Positions 44,064 to 51,084 of a DNA stretch of 64,000 nucleotides are shown in pieces. Within the stretch, counting starts at the first letter, position 1; each line of letters opens with the position of its first letter. The translations under genes were made by a program, and so were the position numbers. The stretch spans positions 496,001-560,000 of the forward strand of contig CBDFNN010000004.1 of NCBI GenBank assembly GCA_965250215.1, written 5' to 3'. Under the pieces are notes generated by a model that did no database searches, was not told where the DNA came from, and worked only from the letters and a program-made list of their open reading frames with translations. The stretch comes from CBDFNN01 sp965250215. GTDB taxonomy: Bacteria; Bacteroidota; Rhodothermia; Rhodothermales; DATKEJ01.

Positions 44064-44858
44064 ATGAATCAAGAAACCATGACCGCTTACCTAATGGAAT
44101 ATGGTATACCAGCGATCATCATTCTCGTGGCTCTCGCTGCCGCATGGATCTTCTCAAACTGGGTCCGACGCCTCATCACCAAGAGGGCTGAGAAAGCAGG
44201 TCTAGAACCCACGATCGCCCGCTTTATAGGTACCTTGGTCCGAGCCTTAATACTGATTTCTGTGGTCGTTGGACTTCTTGGTAAATTTGGAATCCAAACC
44301 GCAAGTTTCGCAGCCATTCTCGCTGCCATGGGTTTTGCTGTTGGTATGGCATTCCAGGGCGCCCTCGGCAATTTCGCAGCTGGTGTATTGATGCTGGTAT
44401 TCCGTCCCTTCAAGGTTGGCGATTTAATCACAGCTGGTGGACATACTGGCACTGTATTCGACATCGGTCTTGTTGTGACCGCAATCGATACTCCAGATAA
44501 CAATCGCGTTATCATTCCCAACTCAGAGGTCTTTTCAAATAGTATCGTAAATCACTCCTTCCATGATATGCGACGTGTAGACGTGAACGTTGGAACTGAC
44601 TATTCTGCGAGCCTAGACACCGTTCGTGGCATTCTCCAAGCCGCAGCAGATTCTGTCCCTGGACAGGCCGACAAAAGGGCAGAGATATTCCTTAGCGATC
44701 TTGGTGATTCTTCTATCAACTGGCAGGTACGAACATGGTCACATCCAGACGACTACTGGCCCGTTTGGGATGCGACAACCCAAGCCACCAAAGATGCTCT
44801 CGATGCTGCCGGGATTTCAATTCCATTCCCGCAACGTGATATTCATTCTATAGTCTGA
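44064..44858 (+). CDS. MscS family mechanosensitive ion channel
   Basis: A 264-residue inner-membrane protein. Three transmembrane helices: TM1 PAIIILVALAAAWIFSNWV, TM2 TLVRALILISVVVGLLGKF, and the pore helix TM3 with FAAILAAMGFAVGMAFQGAL followed by GNFAAGVLMLVFRPFKVGDL, the signature of the MscS beta domain. The C-terminal soluble domain ends in SIPFPQRDIHS, as is usual in short MscS proteins. It opens on membrane tension to release solutes after hypo-osmotic shock. It is followed by a strong terminator, so it is a single-gene unit. Confidence 0.95.
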   Translation: MNQETMTAYLMEYGIPAIIILVALAAAWIFSNWVRRLITKRAEKAGLEPTIARFIGTLVRALILISVVVGLLGKFGIQTASFAAILAAMGFAVGMAFQGALGNFAAGVLMLVFRPFKVGDLITAGGHTGTVFDIGLVVTAIDTPDNNRVIIPNSEVFSNSIVNHSFHDMRRVDVNVGTDYSASLDTVRGILQAAADSVPGQADKRAEIFLSDLGDSSINWQVRTWSHPDDYWPVWDATTQATKDALDAAGISIPFPQRDIHSIV

Positions 44859-44909
44859 TTATCTGATATTCCGATTGACCGAATTTCAGATTGTCTGATA
44901 GGTTCAAGC
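44858..44909. repeat. Degenerate repeats after the mscS stop
   Basis: Words of the type CTGATTATCTGATATTCCGA and TCAGATTGTCTGATAGG, built on CTGATA/TCTGAT, fill the space between the stop codon and the terminator. Confidence 0.55.
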
Positions 44910-44937
44910 AAAGGGGCGGCCGCGGTCGTCCCCTTTT
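44910..44937 (+). terminator. Rho-independent terminator of the mscS-like gene
   Basis: AAAGGGGCGGCCGC..GGTCGTCCCCTTTT forms a stem of AAAGGGG with CCCCTTTT and is followed by T-rich sequence. It lies 52 bases beyond the stop codon. Confidence 0.8.
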
Positions 44938-45030
44938 ATGTCTCTCTTTGTATACTTTGGTCTATTCCTTGAGGAAAGTCAATTGGTTCAACCGAAAATT
45001 TTGACTTGACCACATACATACACCATTCCT

Positions 45031-46749
45031 ATGCGATCATTTCTCCTGTGGCTAAGTCTTTGCACGCCCTCCTATTTGCTTTCAGCGACCGACCTCCACG
45101 TACCGGCCGACTACGCCACGATTCAAGCTGCCGTTGATGCCGCTATTACTGGCGATGTTATAATTGTAGCAGCGGGTAGCTACGCAGAAGGCGTCACTAT
45201 TTCAGGAAAGGATGTGACGATAAGGGGCGCCGGCGTGGGCGCCACAGTAATCGATGGATCGGGATTCAGCGCAGCCCTAACTGTGTCCGGTACAAGCATC
45301 GCGACTATCATTACAGATCTAAGTCTAGTGGCTTCTTTCGATGGCCTTTCAGCCAACTCGCCACTTACTTTACAATACTGTGAGGTTACCAAAAACACGC
45401 ATGACGGTGTAGCACTAGAGGATAATTCTGGAGGAATCGTGCGCGACTGTCACATACACAAAAACGGAGATGACGGCATTGATATCGATCACCGAGTCGA
45501 TGTTCTTATCGAAAAGAACCAGATTTCAAACAATGGATACCCCAATGAGAGTGGTCAAGATGGAATAGAAATTAGACTCCACGAAGATGCCATTGCTTCG
45601 ACACTGAGTATAATTATCCGAAATAATACGATTACCAACAATATCGAGGATGGTATCCAGATCATTGATCATTCGCCAAATGCAACGGATCGGATTATTA
45701 CGATCGAGCGAAATATCATTTGTGACAATACACGTGCCGGCATCGGTTTGATGGACGGAGGAGAAACGGAAGAAGACTATCGGGCTGCCGATGTTGCTGA
45801 GCTTATCAACACCTTGAACAACACGATTGTTGGTAATGATCATGGAATCTCCGGCGGCGACAATATGAACTCTGGCAACAATATCATTGTGGACAACACC
45901 ACTCTTGGTATGAAGGATGTGGATGGTGGCTCGAGCAGCGACTACAATCTCTTTTTTGGCAATGGCATTGATCACGTCAACTCCAATCTCGGACCAAATT
46001 CGCTGAGCGGGGCTGATCCATTGCTTCAGGCTGATAAGAGCTTGAGCGCTGGCTCGCCTGCCGTTGATGCTGCCGATCCCAATTGTGTCTCTGTAAATGG
46101 TACCCGATGTGATATCGGTGCCTTGGAACGAGACCCAACTACTCTAGCGGTAGAGCTATTGATTTTTGAGGCTCGGTCTGAATTTGGTAAAGTACTGTTA
46201 AGCTGGACCACGACTTCAGAGAGCAACAATCTCGGTTTTGAAATCCAGTGTTCGCAATCGGCGAACTCCTCGCTTGCCGAAGTACGAGACGGAGGTTGCT
46301 CATCTAAAGGCTGGTCAAGGCAAGGCTGGATGGCGGGTGCTGGGACGAGTCGGCTCCAGCAAAGCTACTCCTTTGAGATTGGCGGCCTTGAGCCAGACAA
46401 TTACTTTTTCCGCCTCAAGCAAATCGATTTTGACGGAGCTCACTCTTATTCAGCTGTCATTGAATCACTTGCGATCCCCGAATATCAGCTCCTTGAGGTC
46501 CAAGTATTTCCCAATCCAATATCATCAGCTTCTACACTGGGCCTTGAGATTACTGCGAACACAGATGTCAGAATCACCTTCCATGATGTGATGGGCAGAA
46601 TCGTTTCGGAAATACTTGAGATGCGGGTAGCGGGAAGAAAGAGAGTTGAGGTGAATGCTGAATCGATGAACTTGAGTGCCGGCACTTACTGGGTAGAAGT
46701 GAGATCGAATCTATCTAGTCAAGGCACATCATTAGTAGTGATAAATTGA
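45031..46749 (+). CDS. Parallel beta-helix protein with T9SS-type C-terminus
   Basis: A 572-residue protein with a signal peptide (MRSFLLWLSLCTPSYLLSAT). DLHVPADYATIQAAVDAA is the standard N-cap of the right-handed beta-helix (pectate-lyase-like) fold, and rungs follow: VDVLIEKNQISNNG, IIIRNNTITNNIEDGIQI, ITIERNIICDNTRAGIGL and ELINTLNNTIVGNDHGIS. The fibronectin-like module (LAVELLIFEARSEFGKVLLS, LKQIDFDGAHSYS) precedes a sorting-domain-like end (VQVFPNPISSASTLGLEI, FHDVMGRIVSEI, SAGTYWVEV). The motif reads FPNPI rather than YPNPF, and the basic tail is short (VVIN), so it is a divergent sorting domain. Possible glycan-binding or polysaccharide-degrading role, without visible catalytic residues. 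Confidence 0.85.
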   Translation: MRSFLLWLSLCTPSYLLSATDLHVPADYATIQAAVDAAITGDVIIVAAGSYAEGVTISGKDVTIRGAGVGATVIDGSGFSAALTVSGTSIATIITDLSLVASFDGLSANSPLTLQYCEVTKNTHDGVALEDNSGGIVRDCHIHKNGDDGIDIDHRVDVLIEKNQISNNGYPNESGQDGIEIRLHEDAIASTLSIIIRNNTITNNIEDGIQIIDHSPNATDRIITIERNIICDNTRAGIGLMDGGETEEDYRAADVAELINTLNNTIVGNDHGISGGDNMNSGNNIIVDNTTLGMKDVDGGSSSDYNLFFGNGIDHVNSNLGPNSLSGADPLLQADKSLSAGSPAVDAADPNCVSVNGTRCDIGALERDPTTLAVELLIFEARSEFGKVLLSWTTTSESNNLGFEIQCSQSANSSLAEVRDGGCSSKGWSRQGWMAGAGTSRLQQSYSFEIGGLEPDNYFFRLKQIDFDGAHSYSAVIESLAIPEYQLLEVQVFPNPISSASTLGLEITANTDVRITFHDVMGRIVSEILEMRVAGRKRVEVNAESMNLSAGTYWVEVRSNLSSQGTSLVVIN

Positions 46750-46782
46750 GTTGCCTGCTATTCCTCCTCAGAAAGACGACAC

Positions 46783-46813
46783 AAAAAAGGCGACCCACAG
46801 GCCGCCTTTTTTT
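46783..46813. terminator. Rho-independent terminator, probably bidirectional
   Basis: AAAAAAGGCG..CGCCTTTTTTT: a short GC stem with A- and T-runs on both sides, 34 bases after the beta-helix stop codon. Confidence 0.85.
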
Positions 46814-46862
46814 ATACTTTCCTCACTCTGTCCCGTCCTAAAATAGTTGACAGGTTGTTGGT

Positions 46863-47687
46863 TTAGTTTAGATGTACTTGTGCTGGCGTTTTCAGCCCCA
46901 GTGAATAGTGTTTTCTTTTCGTGTTGTAAAGCCAAATGGACTCTCTCAAGGCTCTCGTTGCCTCTTGAACTGATTCAAAGGGTAGGTCCATGTAGAACTC
47001 GTTTTTAAGTATGCCATTGACCCGCTCGGCCACGGCGTTCTCGTAGCAGTGGTTCTCTTCGGTCATGCTGATCTTCATCTCGTTTTTCTTCAGCAATCTT
47101 GTGTAGGCTTCGCAGCAATATTGTATACCTCGATCGCTGTGGTGTACGCATCCCTTGATTCTCTTCATCTGATCCATAGCCATCTTTAGGGCGCTAATAG
47201 GTCCTTTCGCAGCCAAGGAAGGAGCCACATGGTAACCGACTATAGCGCGACTGTAGAGGTCTGTTATTAGAGAAGCGTAGCAGTGGTCGCCTGACTTCAG
47301 TCGCAAATAGGTAATGTCAGATACCAGCACCTCGTCTCGCCTCTCAGGTGATTTTCCTTTAATCAGATTCTTGTGCTTTCTATAGTGGTGATAAGAGTTC
47401 GTCGTCCGCACTCCACGTCTTCTGGGCTCAATCAAACGGCCTGTGCGTCCAAGCAATTCGTATAAGGCATCTCTACCAACAGGAATGAGATGCTTAATCT
47501 CGTCGTAGACCTTGCGAACTCCTGACCGAGCAAGCAGAGAACGATAGTGGTCTACAAGAGCCAATATGCGTCCTTCATCTTGCTCCTTAGCTTTCTTACG
47601 ACGTAGATGATCGTAATACCCCTGGCGACTGACTCCGGCATACGCGCTCATTGCACGAATGCTACTTGTTGAACAAGCTAAAGTCAT
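46863..47687 (-). CDS. IS3-family transposase OrfB, DDE integrase domain
   Basis: A 274-residue protein. The N-terminal HTH_21-type segment (SVRKVYDEIKHLIP-like region around 45-60) leads into the rve integrase core with the catalytic triad: Asp in EVLVSDITYLRLKSG, Asp in CVHHSDRGIQYCC and Glu in HCYENAVAERVNGIL. The usual C-terminal NTKRKHYSLGLKTPAQVH is intact. The ATG start overlaps the orfA stop, but in this family the active OrfAB enzyme is normally made by -1 frameshifting: A AAA AAG in orfA (near 47701-47710) gives a fused frame KKEWFEVMTLACSTSS, which joins this ORF. Intact and so possibly mobile. Confidence 0.93.
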   Translation of the reverse strand: MTLACSTSSIRAMSAYAGVSRQGYYDHLRRKKAKEQDEGRILALVDHYRSLLARSGVRKVYDEIKHLIPVGRDALYELLGRTGRLIEPRRRGVRTTNSYHHYRKHKNLIKGKSPERRDEVLVSDITYLRLKSGDHCYASLITDLYSRAIVGYHVAPSLAAKGPISALKMAMDQMKRIKGCVHHSDRGIQYCCEAYTRLLKKNEMKISMTEENHCYENAVAERVNGILKNEFYMDLPFESVQEATRALRESIWLYNTKRKHYSLGLKTPAQVHLN

Positions 47688-48055
47688 GACTTCGAACCAC
47701 TCTTTTTTTTGACATCTTTCTGAGGCTTCAGACCATGATACTGCATCCTAGCCCTCAGCATTACCACCTCAAGGTGAGAATTAGCAAGAGCTGATTCCAG
47801 TTCTTTAATACGCTTCTCCTGCTCCCTGATTTTATCCTTTTCGTCCTTCATCTCAACTCTAAGTCTTACGTGAGTGGAATCATACTTGCCGAAGCGCTCG
47901 ATCCAACGCCGAACAGTTGTCAAACTCATTCCATAAGAACGGGTGACGTCATTCAGAGACTTGAAGGTACCATTTTCAATCTCAGAGACCACCTTCCGTT
48001 TGAAGGCAATCGAATATCTAATCGTACTCGGGTGAGGTTTATCTAATATGCTCAT
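47684..48055 (-). CDS. IS3-family transposase OrfA
   Basis: A 123-residue protein with an N-terminal helix-turn-helix (SIAFKRKVVSEIENGTFKSL, VRRWIERFGKYD) and a leucine-zipper-like coiled coil (DEKDKIREQEKRIKELESAL, NSHLEVVMLRARMQ) for dimerisation and DNA-end binding. The sequence finishes with a Lys-rich run encoded by an A8G stretch, a probable -1 frameshift site that creates OrfAB with the downstream frame. In IS3 elements OrfA alone regulates transposition. Confidence 0.92.
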   Translation of the reverse strand: MSILDKPHPSTIRYSIAFKRKVVSEIENGTFKSLNDVTRSYGMSLTTVRRWIERFGKYDSTHVRLRVEMKDEKDKIREQEKRIKELESALANSHLEVVMLRARMQYHGLKPQKDVKKKSGSKS

Positions 48056-48095
48056 AGCTCGATATATTGTGTCAAGCTATTTCAGGATCGGATAC

Positions 48096-48135
48096 TCCTC
48101 ACTCCTCACTCCTCACTCCTCACTCCTCACTTCCT
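48096..48135. repeat. CTCCTCA-type heptamer tract, interrupted by IS3
   Basis: Imperfect heptamer copies (CTCCTCA) run from the IS right end to two bases before the stop codon of the downstream T9SS gene; the same motif (CCTCACTC) stands at the IS left end. Confidence 0.8.
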
Positions 48136-49365
48136 CTACTTGCTCAAGACAACCTGCCTTGTTTCTGAAAAGGTGTCAGCAAGCAATCGAAGGAAGTAAT
48201 TCCCTGTTGGGAGATTATCTCCATTGATCTGAAGGGTTCTTGTCTGACCTGCAGGGAGAACTCCTTCGAATATCTGCTTCACCACTTGGCCAGCGCTGTT
48301 GTAAAGAGCAATCTCGATGTCTTGCTCTCCAGCAACGGCTACTTGGAAAGAAGCCTGCGGGTTGAATGGATTTGGATAAACTTCGCTTAGGAAGAAATCG
48401 CCAGGAACGTCTACCCCTGCTTCGACGACCAATGAGTAAGTTGTTGACCCATCGTGATCATTTTGCTTGAGACGGAATCTATGCTGCCCAGGAACTAGAT
48501 TTAAGACAGAAAACTCGTAGTTCTGAACCTCAAGCGTGGTGCCAGCCCCTTGTACAAATCCCTTGTAATCGAAATCGATGGCTCCTGGAAGTGCATGCTC
48601 AATTTCGAATCCTGCATTGTTAGTTTCAGTTTCCGTCGTCCAGGTCAACTTCACGTCCTTGCCTTGAACACTTGCTTCGAAAATCGAAAGTTCGACAGGA
48701 AGAATATCTAGAATTGGTATGGTCGTCGCGACGTCGCCGCAGAAGCATTTGGCGTTTGTACCTTGTACGGCCTCAGTTACGTTACCGCAGGTTGTATTCG
48801 AGTTGTTGTCGAATGTCCAGCAAGAATTGATATCGACCATCCCATCAGCGTTGGTGTCTTTGCAGACTACATTGATGGCAACGCCTCCGTTTAAATCTTG
48901 GACGGTATTACCGTCTGCGCTGCGAACATCGCCACATGCATCGCCGTCCTGATCATAGTATGGGCCGGCGCCTCCAGACGTGTCATGCGTTCCGCCTAAA
49001 GGAGAAAGGATTTCCGCATAGCAACCTGTACTGGTACTCCAATCAGCTCGCTGAATGGCATCGCCATCCGTTGAAATGATAGTAGCCAAATCATATCGAA
49101 TGCTGGCATTGGGCTCCATTCTGGATTGGACACTGACGGATATTACATCACCAGTGGTCGCGCAGGTGCCTGCAACTAGAGTAAAGATGGCCTCATGGAC
49201 ATCGAGATCATTGGCCGAACAGCTTGGGACATCGCTAACGCATTTGAGACCAGAGGTCTGGGCGAAGGCCATTCCAGGTGCAAGGATGATAAAAGTCAAA
49301 AGCATTATGAGGTTGCTTCGAAATGCCTTCGACGGGTCAAGGATTGGATAGAATCGATTTTTCAT
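48136..49365 (-). CDS. T9SS cargo with Cys-rich calcium-loop-like domain (paralogue 1)
   Basis: A 409-residue protein. Export signal about 15-36 (LIMLLTFIILAPGMAFAQ). The cargo domain (about 37-235) has about ten Cys and the sequence pattern NASIRYDLATIISTDGDAIQ, YYDQDGDACGDVR, VVCKDTNADGMVDINSCWTF and CGNVTEAVQGTNAKCFCGDV. I recall closely similar Cys-rich repeat domains in secreted proteins of Gammaproteobacteria such as Xanthomonadales, where the function is unknown. The fibronectin-like module (ILPVELSIFEASVQGKDVKL, LKQNDHDGSTTYS) and a T9SS domain (VYPNPFNPQASFQVAVAGEQ, TRQVVLSK) follow. It is paralogous to the next gene (49623). Confidence 0.88.
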   Translation of the reverse strand: MKNRFYPILDPSKAFRSNLIMLLTFIILAPGMAFAQTSGLKCVSDVPSCSANDLDVHEAIFTLVAGTCATTGDVISVSVQSRMEPNASIRYDLATIISTDGDAIQRADWSTSTGCYAEILSPLGGTHDTSGGAGPYYDQDGDACGDVRSADGNTVQDLNGGVAINVVCKDTNADGMVDINSCWTFDNNSNTTCGNVTEAVQGTNAKCFCGDVATTIPILDILPVELSIFEASVQGKDVKLTWTTETETNNAGFEIEHALPGAIDFDYKGFVQGAGTTLEVQNYEFSVLNLVPGQHRFRLKQNDHDGSTTYSLVVEAGVDVPGDFFLSEVYPNPFNPQASFQVAVAGEQDIEIALYNSAGQVVKQIFEGVLPAGQTRTLQINGDNLPTGNYFLRLLADTFSETRQVVLSK

Positions 49366-49554
49366 TTTCGGATGTATTAATAGGTGAACACTTTGCCTGG
49401 GTGGAACAGAACCGACAGGAATCTCCTCTGCTCTGTGCTGTTTTCCCAGCCAGAATCATTCCGTTGTTTCTTCATTTCTATATATATAATATACAGATAA
49501 CATAACCAAGTGCCAATATACTCAATACAAAAAGGGTTTAGCAGACGAAGCACG

Positions 49555-49596
49555 GAAAAAGTAAAAGGGGTAGCAAATGAATGCTACCCCTTTTAC
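49555..49596 (-). terminator. Rho-independent terminator of the 49623 T9SS gene
   Basis: A perfect 15-bp inverted repeat, GTAAAAGGGGTAGCA and TGCTACCCCTTTTAC, with a 6-base loop; on the minus strand it is followed by TTTTTCC. It lies about 26 bases past the stop codon. Confidence 0.9.
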
Positions 49597-49622
49597 AAAA
49601 GGCCTTTACGATGTAGTAATAC

Positions 49623-50798
49623 TTACTTAATAAGAGTAGCCTTCTTAACAGCCCTGAAAGTCGGACCCTCAAGTTGAACCAAATAAATGCCTGATGGCAA
49701 TCCTTCGCCATCTATTCGGGTGGAAACGAGGCTATTGGCTTCTGGCTGACCGGAATAGAGGGTTCTTACTAGTCGACCGGATAGATCATAAAGTGCTAAA
49801 GTTACCTCAACGCTTTCTGGCACTCCGAATTCTACTCGAGCTTCTGGATTGAAGGGATTCGGGTAAAGTTCTCCGAGATAATAATCTTCAGGAATGTCGA
49901 CACTAGTTTCAATCACTTGACTGAATTCCACAGTCCCATCAAAGTCGATTTGCTTGATACGTGCGCTATACTTTCCAGGCTTTAGATCAGCGACTCGATA
50001 CTCATAATTGTGGGCCTCGAGACTCGTTCCATGACCTTGAATCCATTCTATCGTTTCGAATGCCTGTTCTGAAGAAGCAAGTTGTACCTCAAAACCAGCG
50101 TTGTCAGTTTCAGAGGATGTTGCCCATTCAAAACTAAGCTCGTTAGCAGCTGAATTGTTTATCGCAAAATGTGATATTTCAACCGGAAGAGCGACATCTC
50201 CATCAGCTGTAAGGGATGCGCAATCACATTGTGAAGTAGGATCAGCAGGAACAGGAGGACCGGCGCAGCTACCGTTCTGGTTGTTGTCCCAGGCTACACA
50301 AGTATCGAAAGTAATATCACCTGTATTTGGATCGAATAGTGTGCAAGATACAGAGATGGTACCAGTCGTAATCGTTGCTGTGTCTGTACCGCAAGCTCCC
50401 GAATCAACATCGAGGCAAGCATTTCCATCGCCATCTGCATCGCAGGCTCCGGTAGAGTTGCTTGGAGTAAGTGAGTCCGAATAACAACTCGTGGCTCCGG
50501 CATCGGTATGAGCAGAACCACCTACAGTGTTAAGGTACACTCCAACATCGTATCGCTGGTTGGCCGTTGCTACCAATTCGATGTCGAAGATGTATTCTCC
50601 CGTCCCATCGGCGGGGGCATTGGCGCAATTGTCACCGCCCGGAGCCACCTGCCAACTTGAGACAGAGAGGTTGAAGCTGTTAGAGGAGCACACATTACTG
50701 GCTCCCGTAGCTGCATCAAGACACTGGCCTTGGGCAAAAATTGTTGAATTTGGGACAAGGAATAGAGCAACGAGGCTCAGATATCGTATCGATTTCAT
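49623..50798 (-). CDS. T9SS cargo with Cys-rich calcium-loop-like domain (paralogue 2)
   Basis: A 391-residue protein. Signal peptide about 1-22 (LVALFLVPNSTIFAQ). The cargo domain has the same plan as in the 48136 gene: NQRYDVGVYLNTVGGSAHTD, GACDADGDGNACLDVDSGAC, SVSCTLFDPNTGDITFDTC, VAWDNNQNGSCAGPP and SQCDCASL. Acidic DxDGDG loops suggest calcium binding; paired Cys suggest disulfides. The shared fibronectin-like module (LPVEISHFAINNSAANELSF, IKQIDFDGTVEFS) and sorting domain (LYPNPFNPEARVEFGVPESV, KKATLIK) complete it. The two paralogues are adjacent on the same strand but separated by a strong terminator, so each is its own unit. Confidence 0.88.
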   Translation of the reverse strand: MKSIRYLSLVALFLVPNSTIFAQGQCLDAATGASNVCSSNSFNLSVSSWQVAPGGDNCANAPADGTGEYIFDIELVATANQRYDVGVYLNTVGGSAHTDAGATSCYSDSLTPSNSTGACDADGDGNACLDVDSGACGTDTATITTGTISVSCTLFDPNTGDITFDTCVAWDNNQNGSCAGPPVPADPTSQCDCASLTADGDVALPVEISHFAINNSAANELSFEWATSSETDNAGFEVQLASSEQAFETIEWIQGHGTSLEAHNYEYRVADLKPGKYSARIKQIDFDGTVEFSQVIETSVDIPEDYYLGELYPNPFNPEARVEFGVPESVEVTLALYDLSGRLVRTLYSGQPEANSLVSTRIDGEGLPSGIYLVQLEGPTFRAVKKATLIK

Positions 50799-51084
50799 TA
50801 TGTAGTCAAGATTTGGATCCGTCGGAAAAATCCCCGCAAATGTGGGCTCCCATGAGATAGGTGCAACTATCCAGGAGTTTGCGAAGTGCGACGCGAGCTA
50901 GGCTCGATCAGGTGACAGATCTAGGAGTATGTTCGTTTGATTTTGGTGCATAAAATCAAATCTAAAAATCTACTTAGGCCAAAGGGTGGAAATACAATTG
51001 TCTAAGTAGTAGCAAGATATCGGTGTTACGCTAATGTTACACTAATACAGCGTATGTTAAGCATATATTAACTAGAATGTCAAG

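Larger units (their letters stand above)
46829..48095 (-). mobile_element. IS3-family insertion sequence (IS150-like)
   Basis: A 1267-bp element carrying orfA and orfB. The ends are inverted repeats: left TGTCCCGTCCTAAAATAG and right (reverse) TATCCGATCCTGAAATAG, 14 of 18 identical, followed by TTGACA on both sides. The 3-bp target duplication CTC (46826-46828 and 48096-48098) flanks it. Removing the element and one CTC rejoins an uninterrupted CTCCTCA-type tract, so the insertion went into a pre-existing tandem repeat. Confidence 0.9.
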
